A DNA stretch of 64,000 nt from Lota lota (lineage: Eukaryota; Chordata; Actinopteri; Gadiformes; Lotidae). Where the stretch lies: assembly GCA_026745465.1 (NCBI GenBank), contig JACYXH010000802.1:2281501-2345500 (forward strand). The letters are read 5' to 3'. The position numbers and the translations under genes are program-made. The notes below the pieces were generated by a model. The model was given only the letters and a program-made list of their open reading frames with translations, was not told where the DNA came from and searched no databases. This document shows, piece after piece, positions 12,553 to 24,239 of this stretch; within the stretch, counting starts at the first letter, position 1, and the number at the start of each line of letters is the position of its first letter.

Positions 12553-13126
12553 CACACGTCACTATAGAGTGTTATGATCCAGCTCTGAGACCATAGCAAG
12601 TAAGGGAAGCACTCGTGAGGGATTCAACAAAAGAAAGGAATTTTACTTAGCAAACATAACTCAAAAACAAGATGTAACAACAAGATCATAATACAATGTC
12701 AAGTAGACTAAGGGCCAGGGGAACGTCAATTGCCAAGATGGGACGGGCTTTATGCAATTCCTGGAGACAATGCCCAGCTGCTTCCAGTTCCATAGTGACC
12801 CAGCTCCAACCAAGCAGGAACCAGGACACTGGAAGACAACACACAAACACACACCCACACACCCTGGCAGAGGCCCTGGGCCGTCACAAGAGTCACACTG
12901 TCACCACCACGGATGGCTGGGGAGAAAACCACAATCCTCTTTCAAACCACTTTCCAATGTGGAATCGGTTATTGGAAAGTACCCAGTGTACTCAGGCACA
13001 TGTCCTAATGTGCACTCAAATAACCGATTCCTCATTAGAAAGCGGTTAAAAAATATGTAGTTTTGTGCCCAGCCATCCTTGGTGTTAACTCACACATAAC
13101 TTAGTGTGACTCCATAGCGCTGTGTG
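12553..13126. mobile_element. Palindromic MITE interrupted by a solo LTR
   Basis: Positions 12890-13112 fold into long imperfect arms. The innermost arms, 12944-12973 and about 13018-13047, include the perfect 13-mer GGAATCGGTTATT and its complement. Further out, ccacggatggctggg (about 12907) pairs with cccagccatccttgg (about 13068), and gagtcacact (12890) with agtgtgactc (13103). Beyond that the left arm is interrupted by the LTR at 12570-12888. Removing it rejoins CACACGTCACTATAGAG to TCACACT, which again pairs with ccatagcgctgtgtg (13112-13126). Without the insertion the element is about 250 bp. Class unknown. Confidence 0.7.
12570..12888 (-). mobile_element. Solo LTR nested in the palindromic MITE
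   Basis: On the minus strand it begins TGTGACGGCCC and ends GGATCATAACA, 319 bp. AGAG at 12566-12569 and 12889-12892 flank it as a 4-bp target duplication. No internal gag/pol region is present, so it is a solo LTR left by recombination, or a short non-autonomous element of the same shape. Confidence 0.65.
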
Positions 13127-13386
13127 TTAGCAAGCCAATTCAAACACAGCATCAGCTGTGTTTGACTGTGTTCTTTTATTGCGCTCTTGGCTGCTATTCT
13201 TCATCTTTCCACGCGCCTGATATATTTAGAAGCTGGTTGTGGTGGTGGATGTCATCGACCGATGAAGTATCATCGACCGATCTGTCATGGGGGTCACCTT
13301 TCAAAAGCTCCCATTGTACTTCAGCTTGTGGGAGATTGATTGATTTTATTTTTACCAAACAACCCATTTCTCTACCCCTGCATACA

Positions 13387-13463
13387 CCCCCCCCCCCCCC
13401 CCCCCCACACACACACACAGACACGCACGCACACACACACACACACAGACACGCACGCACACG

Positions 13464-13514
<51 letters not shown>
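13387..13514. repeat. C20 run followed by (AC)n compound microsatellite
   Basis: Twenty consecutive C (13387-13406) run into an AC tract with GC interruptions to 13514. Confidence 0.97.
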
Positions 13515-13518
<4 letters not shown>

Positions 13519-13690
13519 CAAGCTTTATTCTTGCTCATTGTCCTCTTATGGCTCAAGACATACCGTATAATGCATTTGTGACCCAAAAGGCTGCTTATTT
13601 TGTAATATATTGATAAAAAAAAAGAACGAATGCTGTTTTTTATTTCAGGACTTGGTTCTCCTCATTTCTTCATTCATACAAATCATTTCG

Positions 13691-13691
<1 letters not shown>

Positions 13692-13761
<70 letters not shown>
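13692..13761. repeat. (AC)n microsatellite
   Basis: An uninterrupted AC tract of about 35 units. Confidence 0.97.
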
Positions 13762-15828
13762 AGGATAGTCTCTTGCACATTCATTCTACTATTATTCATC
13801 CATCCATTATGACCCCATTATTAATTACTGGCTTTTTTTGTGCTGTGCTCTAATGGCAGACCTGTATCTACAACCTACCAGGTTTAAAATGGGTTGTAAA
13901 GAGCATCTTTCAATACAAGAAACAAAGGGCCGCACAAATAGAGGTAGGATCTAATTAATCAAGTGTTAAAAGAATACAATTGAAAGATTAACGGTGATGA
14001 AGATAAGTGCTTTTATTAAATGAAAGGTAACACAAATTGTTTAACCTCGTGGATTCACAAATGAATCCTTATACAGACGGCTCTCACGTTGTTGTGATAA
14101 GACACGGAGAGACGGCTGACCCATTTATTCAAATTGTCTTTAACCACTCCTTTCGTGGCTTAAACCTGCACTATGGGTGTTTTCACAAAATCAGCCTCTA
14201 GTGGCTTGAGTTGTAGCTACAGTTATAGCTATATATCGATTTCAGAAGATGGATAATTGTTTGTCTGAGATTTTTTGAAGGGGGAGGAAGCAAAAGTAAA
14301 TATATAAAAATAATTTATAGTGAAAATGTCCCGGGATGGATTGACTGCTGGATGGGCACCCTTTATTCTTGAGAACAATTCTAGATCAGACATGTTTAAA
14401 TGGAGTAAATATCTGCAGTAGAAAAGTCAGGCTACGTAGTGCAGGTTTAGGTATGGCACTTTGACACGGAATGTAGATCTACTTTGGAGTTGAGCTGCAG
14501 AGACAAGGGAGGACTAGGCCAAGGTAATTATTAGAAGAAATGGAGGGAAATGCGCCGTGTAGATTTGCTAGCTGTTGCCGAGTTAATCACTCGAGAGCCC
14601 ACCAGAGCCAGCATGGATATCTTTTGGGGAAAATCGACGGGAAGACGTCTTAAAAACCAATACAGTCAATATCAATGCCATTGCCATGTGTTCACATTCA
14701 GACTGTAGCTTGGAAAGCATACAACAATATAGCTAATGCTAAGTTTGCCATTTTATATTGTAAAAATGGGTCGTGTTTGGATACAACACAGCGCACATAA
14801 AAAAGAATACAACACTGCATCTGAAGTTTATGAGTATCAATATTAATAACCTCTTGCATGGTTTTGATTAACAGCAAGGCACGCATCAATGATGTAACAT
14901 AAACCCTGGCCCTGACTGCGTGTTTTATGAAGCCGGGCTAATTCCTTATGCATAATACATGACTTAGCCTACTAATGACACTTTGATAAACAAGTAGAAT
15001 TACAGTTACTAACTGATTTGAATATAGATACATCAGATGGTAGCAGATTTGAACAAGTGGTCTGTCAGAAAAAGTTAATCCAATTACAGTTAATCCAATG
15101 TTTAAATGAAAATTTACCAAAGGATGCACAGTAAAAATTTACACTCTACACATAACGCCCAACAGTAAGGTTTTGGAAGTGAAAATCCCATTCATATTCT
15201 GAATCGAGGATTTTGATTATTAGCCATGTCGTAACCATCCATGGTAGATTTACCATGGTATATATTTTCTATACAAGTTTACCACACCTGCAACTCATGT
15301 CAGATAGTAAGCACCCTTACTGCTACCACTGAACTGGACGATTATTGAGAGAGTAGAGTGACCATGAGTTCCCCTTCTGACATATTGCACTTTTTATTTA
15401 GAGATTAGGTTATTATTAACATTATTACCTTATATATCTGACCCACCGGATCCTCGCCAGCATTCGTGGGGAATCTGTGGAACCCGCATTGATGGACGCC
15501 AGAGGGGTGATTTCTGTCAGCAACAAAGCAGTGTACCATGTCGATAACAACACTATACAACACTATAGTATACACTATATGAAACACTATATAGCTAAAC
15601 ACACACACACACACACACACACAAACCACGATATGTACAACACTATTATAAAAGGGGCAGTGACACAGTATAACACCACGGTGTTAGAGGATATGTGGAG
15701 CTCTGTGTGGCCAGCGGTTTATTTTGATGTCCACGTCCGAGAGAGGGTTAGGGCTTCTTGGACACTTAAAGTAAAACCCCATGGTGTGTGGCACATTTGC
15801 TATACATCATCACTCATTACAAGGCTCC
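13762..15828. other. Intergenic DNA, no gene seen
   Basis: AT-rich unique-looking sequence. A (CA)12 tract lies at 15600-15623, and short direct repeats (acactat) occur at 15550-15590. Open frames here are under 65 codons or pass through the CA tract. Confidence 0.45.
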
Positions 15829-16283
15829 TGTTACGAGGAACAGAACGAGGGGACCCAAACACACGACACAGAAAGGCGGACACGGCGGAGAGGTTCAAGG
15901 AGTTTATTAAGGGTGGATATCAACAAGACGGCGGCTAAGCAATCCGTAGTCACACGGGCAAGGGCTTGGCAACGGCCAGGCAGTCAGGCACGCAGGGGTT
16001 CGGTGACGGGCAGGAAATCCGGCGGACAGCTGGGCACAGGGAGAGAACAGGTTACGGGCAGGTACTGAGAAAGGGGCAAGCATAAAAGAGCTGGGGACGC
16101 AGATACTAACAGAGGATGAGTAAATAACGAACTAGCGCCGGCTGCTAGGAAAACCACGGTTGAAATAGAGAGTGTTGATTGGGGATTGCCGGCAGGTGTG
16201 TAAACAGAGAGGCACGTGGAGAAGTGGCAGCCGGCGCCCGCTAGGTGGTGGGAGTGGACGGCTTGACGGTAGACGGCGTGACA
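15829..16283 (-). mobile_element. Solo LTR with 5-bp target duplication
   Basis: On the minus strand the 455-bp segment begins TGTCACGCCG and ends TTCCTCGTAACA. GCTCC at 15824-15828 and 16284-16288 is a perfect 5-bp target duplication. An AATAAA on the minus strand (15908-15903) sits about 75 bp before the end, where an LTR polyadenylation signal is expected. The block is clearly more GC-rich than its surroundings. No internal retrotransposon genes are present. The Ty3/gypsy label is inference from border sequence and duplication length. Confidence 0.75.
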
Positions 16284-16288
16284 GCTCC

Positions 16289-17248
16289 TACACAACGAGG
16301 GTACTAATGAAGTATCAGACATGGGTCGTAGCCATGGGGATATCTCCTTTCTAGGACTCTCAGCCAAAAACGCATTTCTTGAAATCTCATAGTGTTTGAA
16401 TGCAGGCTGAAACAGGGAGTTCACTTACACTTTAACAATATAAACACTGTAATAATATAATAATGTCAAAGGTTGAATTCAAGAAGTGCATTCAACTATT
16501 GATAGATTAGAATGATTTGCAATGGTTTATGGGATGAGTTTTTTCTGTTTTCCCACATTTATTTTGCTCTGAATCAACTGTTTTATGGTCACGGTTAATC
16601 TCGTAGTAAAAGACTTTCACAAAAACACCATAATTAAGTAGAACAAGACAACCATAATCATATATTTAACGACATGCACAAGAAACCCCAAAATCCAACA
16701 GTCCCAATTGTCCAAAGAAGGAAAATAAAGTCAATCTCCAAGAAATATAATCTGGACCCAAAACACCTACAAAAAATATTAATGTTTGTGGATTCTCTGG
16801 AGAAATGTTCAACTCTGCTGCACATAAAAATAAAACAAAAAACGCTGTGCAGAGTCTAGGCAGAGTCTGTGCAGAGTCACAAGTAGCCAGTTTCACATGA
16901 TGTCGTAGACATCATCCATCAACTCCAATGGCGCAAATGGCTTATCAGACTGTTAAGAATGTGTGGATTATTTAGTCTATGAAATTGGATGAACATTATC
17001 TGACAAACCACTTAACTTGTTACACTTAATCTTCAAATCTGATACACATTTTTTTTACTCCTGATGAGCTTTTTCTAATTAATGACCTGACAACAAGAAC
17101 AATCAGGCACACATATCCTTCACAGTGAGCCATCAAGTACATATGACATTCCACAGTTTATCTTTTATTATATTGCTGTTATGACTCACGGTCGTGTGCG
17201 ATTGTGTTTTGTGACCCTTTGTGTGTATCCCTCTATCATGTCTCTCTC
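16289..17248. other. Intergenic DNA, no gene seen
   Basis: AT-rich. A triplicated word (cagagtc) lies near 16850-16878. No coding signature. Confidence 0.4.
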
Positions 17249-17250
17249 CT

Positions 17251-17292
<42 letters not shown>

Positions 17293-17395
17293 TGTGTGTG
17301 TTTGTGTGTGAGTGTATATGTGTATGGGAGGGAGAGAGATTGTGTGTGTGTGCACATGCTTGTATGCGTGCATGTATGTGTGTGAGAGAGCGAGA

Positions 17396-17429
<34 letters not shown>

Positions 17430-17470
17430 ACATGCGTAATTTTGTGTGTGTGTGTGTGTGTGTGTGTGCA
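17249..17470. repeat. Compound TG microsatellite
   Basis: Three TG tracts (about 17252-17290, 17399-17428, 17442-17468) are separated by degenerate TG/GA sequence. Confidence 0.95.
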
Positions 17471-17719
17471 CAAGGGTTAATTTGAGAATTTAATCCTCTA
17501 ATTTACCCCAATTTACAATTATTAACTTCTTTTCATGAGTTTCTTGATGTAGGTGAGCCCCAGTGTATCATATTTATTAGCAGTTTCTGTAAGTGTAAAT
17601 TCCCGGGGTCACTTTAATATGTTTGATTTAATTTGATTTGAGAAAGAAGATGTTAAGAGCTTTTCAAGGATCTAGCTTATTTTCCTCTTAAAGTGCACCA
17701 TATTGCTGCAGTTCAATTT

Positions 17720-17826
17720 TAATTGCATGCCCCCAGACCACCTTAGAGGGTTCTGCAGTTTCCCAAAATAGGGGCCCCAAAAAAACATTTAGTATAGGGA
17801 GCCCAAAAAGCTAGGAACGGCCCTGG
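17720..17826. repeat. Possible hAT-type terminus
   Basis: The plus-strand segment ends ctaggaacggccctg, so its reverse complement begins CAGGGCCGTTCC, typical of hAT terminal repeats. It also contains ggggccccaaaa. Only one end was recognised. The following 250 bp end in an AATAAA (17978-17983) and ...gtgtcaca, possibly an LTR-like fragment. Confidence 0.3.
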
Positions 17827-18581
17827 TTGCCTGTGTGGGTGTGGTCTCTTTTAATGGGTTTAGCAGAGGTTGCCACCTCCCTCTCTGTCAACATGACAAG
17901 TGTGTCTGAGTGCAGGTGTCTTAGTTTTATTTGAGTGGTTTAGTGTTGTACAAATGTTCCTTGGTTTAGTCCTGTGAATAAATGTATTATATTTTAGAAT
18001 CACAATTCCGTGTGGATCTACAATTCATGAATGGGGAGTAAACAGTTTGTGTCACATCAAGATTCCCCTTGCCTGCAGCTCCAAAAGGTCAACAGAGAAT
18101 CCATTTTTCCTTAGTTGCCTATTTGTGTCACCGCAGTGGGCCATTTATTTTAGTAGAGGTAATAGGACTGTGACCTAGTGTTTGACAATGTGTAATGTGT
18201 TTAAACATGGACATGTATTAAAGTGTACATCTTGAATACAGCCTCCCTGTGTGTCATATAGCTGTCTACGAGACACATTAGGTCTAAATGGAAGCACGTG
18301 GCTGACTGCATCTCCATTCTTTTAATTGATTATTATTTTTACAGTTGAAAATCACACCCTATGTCCTTTCCTAACCACTTATCCTTGACCACGATGAAAA
18401 ATATCACTTCATTACCAAGGTGGAAATTGAAATAAAATGACTACAGACTACAAGTCACACAAGTCTGTGAAACAAAATGGTTGTCACATTGAGAATGGTC
18501 GCTCACGCTAACCCTCCTGTCTATTCATATCGACATGAATCCCAATTTGTATGATTGTATGAAAATAATTAATAGTTTGCT
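17827..18581. other. Non-coding DNA, no gene seen
   Basis: AT-rich sequence apart from the LTR-like tail near 17940-18056. Confidence 0.35.
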
Positions 18582-18961
18582 TTGGGGAACGGACGATTGG
18601 TGTGTTACTGTAAAAGTTGCTATTGCAAGGAATTGTGGGACGGCATTATCTCATTTTCTTTCATAAAGGGTGCCCCAGTGTACCCTATGCTAAAGGAGAT
18701 AGGAAAGGAAGCATTGAAGCACCTTTCCTTTCACCTTGCGATGCAGCTGTATTTGCAAGACCACCATCACGAGAGAATCCATCTTACCATGCTTCAAGTC
18801 AAGCGGTTGTTGCCAAACCACAGTGGTTCGGACTAAGCAGTGTCCTATTAGGAACTATGTCATACATGATATGGGAGAAAGATGGGGATAGACTTATGGT
18901 TCGTCCAAAACCCTGCCAAGTGTTGTTTGATGTGCCTGCCCTTTGCCCAACAGTTGGATGA
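18582..18961 (+). other. Anonymous overlapping open frames, probably repeat-derived
   Basis: Two overlapping plus-strand frames of 84 and 114 codons (18582-18836 and 18617-18961) occur in a segment slightly richer in GC than its surroundings. One reads KELWDGIISFSFIKGAPVYP, the other VGRHYLIFFHKGCPSVPYA. The local sequence (ggaattgtgggacggcatt) feels like a dispersed teleost repeat, but I cannot name it. Neither frame has a recognisable domain, and two equally open frames argue against coding. Confidence 0.3.
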
Positions 18962-20480
18962 TTTCCTAGTTGTTTCTGTGTAACAAACCATCTGGCACAT
19001 CAGGTTGCCTTTCCTCAGCTCTTATCATGGCTGCCACTTAGATACTTTCAGGAAATTTCACTCAGTTAGTAACCCATATTGGCATAAAATACCATTCCAC
19101 CGGAGCCCATGATTGCGTGACCTAATATTTTACATGTTTGTTAATCATTTGTATTTAATCATTTGTATTTCTGACTATCCATGTCACCTGTGTTTTGATT
19201 GTCATACAGAAAGTCTCAGTGATTCATCTTTTTTCCCATTTTAATTTAATTCAAGTTTCAATTTACCATTCATTTTCATTTAAACTGTCATACGCTTCTG
19301 TGCAGCTACTGAGGAAATGTTTTGTAGACCTAGCCTATTAGTGTGCTATAACATTTGCCACATTACTTGGGCTACTGTTAAGACTGATCGCCTATGTAAT
19401 GGGTAGTTAGAATACATGGATATGTATCTTCAAATTGTGTGCATTCTCACAGGAGAAATAGTGGGTCACTTCTTCAAAAGAGGTGAAAAACAGATTAGTT
19501 TGTCAGCCAATCAGGACGCGAGAAGGATGAGGAAGAGGGGTGGGATAAGAAAGAGAGAAACTTGCTGGTGATGATGAGATGTCACGCATGAGTTGGCTCT
19601 CAGCTTTTGGGGCCGTGTCCATTTTAGGAGGGAGGGAACGAACGGAGCTACTTGCTATTGCATCACTTCATCGGCCGTCTGGACTCCAGCTTGTCCTGTA
19701 GCATGGGAAGGCCCTGTCAACCAGCAATTACATGAGGCCAAGTGACCTGTAAACACAACAGTATCACGTCTCCCTTGGTCTATTTGGTCCACCATGAACT
19801 GAAATCAGAGAACACATTAGCAGTCCAATTAATATTGATTTAGATTAAAAGGGACTCTGAGCTACCTTTTATTTGTTATTTTGAACTGTAAGTTAACACT
19901 GAATAAGTGAATAGACAATTATTTAATTTGATTTATTTATTTTTATGCCACCTTAAGGTGGGGATATTTACTATGGAAGCCCATTTCCGCCAGTAAAATA
20001 AAACAATATCCCCATTGTAAGTCATAATTATGAGATAAAAAGTTATAATTATGAGATACTTTCATACAACAGTCAAAGTAGCAGCTCTTTGGCGCGAGTC
20101 TATTGAATTTGACACGTAAATGCAAAAATATTCAGCAAATATTTCAGCAACGAAATGCTGACATATAAATAGGTGTACACCGTATACCTGCGTATACCCT
20201 GCACTATACCACTGAATAAGACGCCAAGGTCTTTCACAGTCTGATTTGGAACAACTGATCAGCCATCGAGATACCATTCCAGTAATTGCAACATTAGTTG
20301 CACTGCAGCAAATTACATTTTGCAGGTATTCATATTATTGTGCCAACCCACCATATTATGACCAGAAGATAAATCTCACAAATGAAACAACCCATGGGAC
20401 AGGACTACTTGACTAAGGCAGTAACCACCATTGCCCAATATTTGTATACACTCTATCTGACTGAATAGTATTCGCCTCCT
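18962..20480. other. Intergenic DNA, no gene seen
   Basis: AT-rich. A tandem pair of the word 'ataattatgagata' lies at 20024-20058, beside a segment (ccaccttaaggtgggg at about 19950) resembling a dispersed repeat. No coding evidence. Confidence 0.4.
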
Positions 20481-20481
20481 A

Positions 20482-20782
20482 GGAAGAACTTAATGAGGTG
20501 GTATTGACTTGGAACAACCACAGAGTCCGTCAAGTCTACAACTCACAATCACCTCATGGACGTCCCTCCATATTGCATGCAGTCCCTCAACTGTATGGAG
20601 GCAGAGATTGTTTGCACCATATGGACCTGGAGAAGGTTGAAGTCTGCCTTGAAGAGTGTGTGTTCAAGGACTTCCCATGTGATGAAGATGTGTTCCATGT
20701 CTGTGTGGACCTAGTGTCAGAGTACAATCTGCAATTAACAAATAACGTGTTTGAAACAGTAAACCTGTATATCAAACTCTGA
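20482..20782 (+). pseudogene. Fragment of a transposon integrase-like protein, C-terminal part
   Basis: An open stretch reads EELNEVVLTWNNHRVR from 20482, then SPHGRPSILHAVPQLYGGRD, then CLEECVFKDFPCDEDVF, and closes with ETVNLYIKL before TGA at 20780-20782. The pattern WNxHRxR, GRPS, PxxYGGRD, CxxEC and PCD matches, from memory, the C-terminal region of integrase-core proteins predicted in many fish genomes and thought to derive from mobile elements. The frame is preceded by an in-frame TAG at 20479-20481, which doubles as a potential splice acceptor; it is either a last exon or a truncated relic. No upstream catalytic region was found nearby, so a relic is more likely. Confidence 0.5.
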
Positions 20783-21472
20783 CAGCTGATAAAAAATGAA
20801 CTAGATATAGTAGATATAGATATAGATAATTGAAACTTACATACTGATTGCAATTGTCAAAATTATAATATATGTTTTAACCTGTGATGAATGCAAATAA
20901 AGTATAATTGTAGCTATTTTAGACACATCAAAGATGTAGCAAATATTTTCAGTTCTTTCTAACAAAATATAAGTACAAACAAAGTACTTTGTTGTCCTTA
21001 CATTGGCTATTTGTATAACTATAGCTATTTGTACATAGCAAAATCCACACATTAATTATTTATTCAAATATTTAAACAATCACAGCATAAAAAACGGCAT
21101 ATGTTTTCATTTTAACTGCAATTTAATCTAACTTGCTACAGCAGGGAGCCTTCAACAGTAACACATCTATAGGCTTATGGAACGGTTGACAATTCCAAGC
21201 AGTCCTTTGGAAAATAACAATAACGGCACCTGAATAGAGTAAGTACAATAGTGCTTGCAATGTGAAATTAAAAAAGAATATGTGAAATTAAAAAAGAATA
21301 TGTGAAATTAAAAAAGAATACGTAAATTGTAACAAGATTGGACTATTATGTGACATGTGCTTGTTTTGTAAAAAACTAAAAAAAATCCTTCCATTTTGAA
21401 TGAAGGTATTGTGGGACTGAAGTAAAAAGTAGAGGACTCTGGATTAAGAGTCAGTCAGCGCAAAGTCGTATG
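20783..21472. other. AT-rich flank of the foldback element
   Basis: No gene is seen. It contains a short GATATA run (20805-20830) and the 20-bp tandem repeat listed separately. Confidence 0.4.
21261..21320. repeat. Three perfect copies of a 20-bp unit
   Basis: TGTGAAATTAAAAAAGAATA occurs exactly three times head to tail. Confidence 0.99.
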
Positions 21473-21477
21473 CCTGC

Positions 21478-23487
21478 TGTTACACCGTATTCTGTGACCC
21501 ACCGTATTCTGTGACCCCAGGGGTCGCTGTTGCACATTTTCTGCAACATGCACGAGTTTGAAGGCATAAAGTCGTTCATGTGCGGAAACATGCACGAGCT
21601 TCAAAGTAAACATCGTATCGTCATCGCTTTCTCGGGATGGGTTAGTTCGTTTTGTAAAGCCCGTTGAGTGGATAAAGCAAAGAGGTTGATTTGGCTCTGT
21701 GGTGGCACGATGATGACGGGTCCTTCTTTCTTGATGCAAACTTGAATATAGAAACGGTGTTGGTCAATTCTAAACAGCATTTTACACAGTAGCCTATAGT
21801 AGGAAATACTCAAAGGTCAATGAACGTAATTAAATGCTGATTGTTGCTTCTTATGGGGAAAGAAGCAACGTTGATGGATCGTAGTTAACGCCCCGTCCAT
21901 AGTATGTGTCTGTAAAATGATAATCAAAGCAAATGTATTTATAAAGCACATTTGATTACAAAGGGATGGGGGAGAGATGTTTCTTCATTACGAGACTCTC
22001 TCTAATTGCTCAAAGTGTGGTTGTTTTTGTTATAATGCCCACCTTTTTTTTATTACTGCAGTTTATGAAATAATGCCTGTATGGGCGTAAAGTGTGCGTG
22101 ATTGCAGTGACTTGGGTGGATTTGCAGCGTAAGGGTGATTTTAGTGACCTAAGAGCACAATTTTAAAAAAGCCGACAGTATTGCGCCCTGAGTATGGTGG
22201 CCACTGAAGAGGCAGTAGCCTGTGGTTCCAGTGGAAGCACGGCGGGACGAAGCACCCCACAGCATCTGTTTTTCATTTGTCATCCTGTATAATTATTCAT
22301 GTCTGCGATCATCACAGAGTCCACACGCAACAGGAAACCATCCACGGTGGGTCACAATCCATGATAGCTGGCCGTCGTATTCTGTGACCGCACTGTAAAT
22401 GCGATTTTTTTTAACTTAAACCACAACCAAATGTGTTCAGGTCATTTGGCATCCTCATATCTGTATGTGTACAAAATTATTCACGTCTGCAATCATCACA
22501 GAGTCCACACGCAACAGGAAACCAATTACGGTAGGTCACAATCCATGATAGCTGGCCGTCGTATTCTGTGACCCCAACGTAAATGCGATTTTATTTTACT
22601 TAAACCACAACCAAATGTGTTCAGGTCATTTGGCATCCTCATATCTGTATGTGTACAAAATTATTCATGTCTGTGATCATCACAGAGTCCACACGCAACA
22701 GGAAACCATCCACGGTGGGTCACAATCCATGATAGCTGGCCTTCGTATTCTGTGACGTCCCGCCGTGCTTCCACTGGAACTATAGGCTACAGCCTCTTCA
22801 GTGCGCAATACTCAGGGCGCAATACTGTCGGCTTTTTTAAAATTGTGCTCTTAGGTCACTAAAATCACCCTTACGCTGCAAATCACCCAAGTTATTTCAT
22901 AAACTGCAGTAATCAAAAAACGGTGGGCATTATAACAAAAACAACCACACTTTGAGCAATCAGAGAGGGACTCGTAATGAAGAAAGATCTCTCCCCCATC
23001 CACTTGTAATTAAATGTGCTTTATAAATACATTTGATTTGATTAGCATTTTACAGACACATACTATGGATGGGGCGTTTACTACGATCCATCAACGTTGC
23101 TTCTTTCCCCATAAGAAGCAACAATCAGCGTTTAATTACGTTGATTTACCTTTGAGTATTTCCTACTATAGGCTACTGTGTAAAATGCTGTTTAGAATTG
23201 ACCAACACCGTTTCTATATTCACGTTTGCATCAAGAAAGAAGGACCCGTCATCATCGTGCCACCACAGAGCCAAAACAACCTCTTTGCTTTATCCACTCA
23301 ACGGGCTTTACAAAACGAACTAACCCATCCCGAGAAAGCGATGACGATACGATGTTTACTTTAAAGCTCATGCATGTTTCCGCACATGAACGACTTTATG
23401 CTTTCAAACTCGTGCATGTTGCAGAAAATGTGCAACAGCGACCCCTGGGGTCACAGAATACGGTGGGTCACAGAATACGGTGTAACA
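21478..23487. mobile_element. Foldback-type DNA element with ~0.75-kb terminal inverted repeats
   Basis: The 2010-bp element begins TGTTACACCG and ends CGGTGTAACA, and is flanked by CCTGC at 21473-21477 and 23488-23492, a perfect 5-bp target duplication. The left arm is 21478-22248 and the right arm 22757-23487. They pair over nearly their whole length; the left has about 38 bp extra near 22075-22112. Each terminus starts with a doubled 17-bp unit (CACCGTATTCTGTGACC). The core carries 184-bp tandem repeats that contain the same CGTATTCTGTGAC motif. Mirror-image open frames in the arms (21601-21813 minus and 23014-23364 plus) differ by about two residues over a shared 70-codon stretch, showing the arms are nearly identical; they match no transposase. 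No enzyme is encoded, so it is non-autonomous. Superfamily unknown. Confidence 0.9.
22293..22756. repeat. 184-bp tandem repeats in the foldback core
   Basis: Units run 22293-22476, 22477-22660 and 22661-22756 (the last partial, where the right arm begins). Each unit holds a 'ggtgggtcacaatcc' block followed by CGTATTCTGTGAC, at 22376, 22560 and 22744, exactly 184 bp apart. A degenerate fourth unit may precede 22293. Confidence 0.95.
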
Positions 23488-23492
23488 CCTGC

Positions 23493-23656
23493 CTTCTCTT
23501 TCGTTTTTTCTCAGCCTTGAACATCAGAAGATTTGGTTTATAAATACCCACGTTTAAGCAACATAAAAAAAAACTACACTACACTACACTACACCAATAC
23601 ACAGTAACTATTACATTGCTTTCTGTGAACAAACACATTTGTTCATAGACTTACTC

Positions 23657-23692
<36 letters not shown>

Positions 23693-24239
23693 TCAATTCC
23701 TATTAATTAAGTGACGTTTTGCTCGGGCGTACCACTCTTCAGGTTAACAGTGACTCTCATAAATCCCGAAGCCATGCACCCATTGTGCACGGTGCACGGT
23801 AACTTCGATTCGAATTGAGATCCTTTTGCACTCCAGCCGTCCAGAGGACTCGCGTTTTTGAAACCCCTGCTACGCAGGCATCCGTCTGCCACGTCTACAC
23901 GTACGCCATATGGTTTTGATTATATGACCACTCTACCACTCTATGACCGTAAAACTCGAAGAAAATATGTGTGTACTAAATAGCCCTAGGTTAAAACGTA
24001 CCAGATGTTTCTCGTCATACGGTGCCTTGGACACGGTCGTTTAAGGATTATTGGTCAATTGAGGCGGCAGGTACTGTAACTGATTTAATACGTTTGGTCC
24101 TCCAGCATGTGCCCATCAATAGTTTTATACCACCCCCTAGTGTTAGAATTGTGACTTACATGTGAGTTATAGGCAGCTAAGGAAACTTCCACATCTCCCT
24201 TGTGTTGTTATAGCTTCATAGAGCGACACAGACAGTTTC
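23493..24239. other. Intergenic DNA between foldback element and plek
   Basis: It contains an (ACTAC)n run (about 23573-23593) and an (AAT)n run of about 12 units (23658-23692). The remainder is unique-looking with no coding signature. Confidence 0.5.

Noticed and set aside
21455-21813. Open frames in the foldback arms and their mirror images at 23014-23543
   Set aside because: They match each other only because the arms are inverted copies; two overlapping frames are open and neither resembles a transposase.
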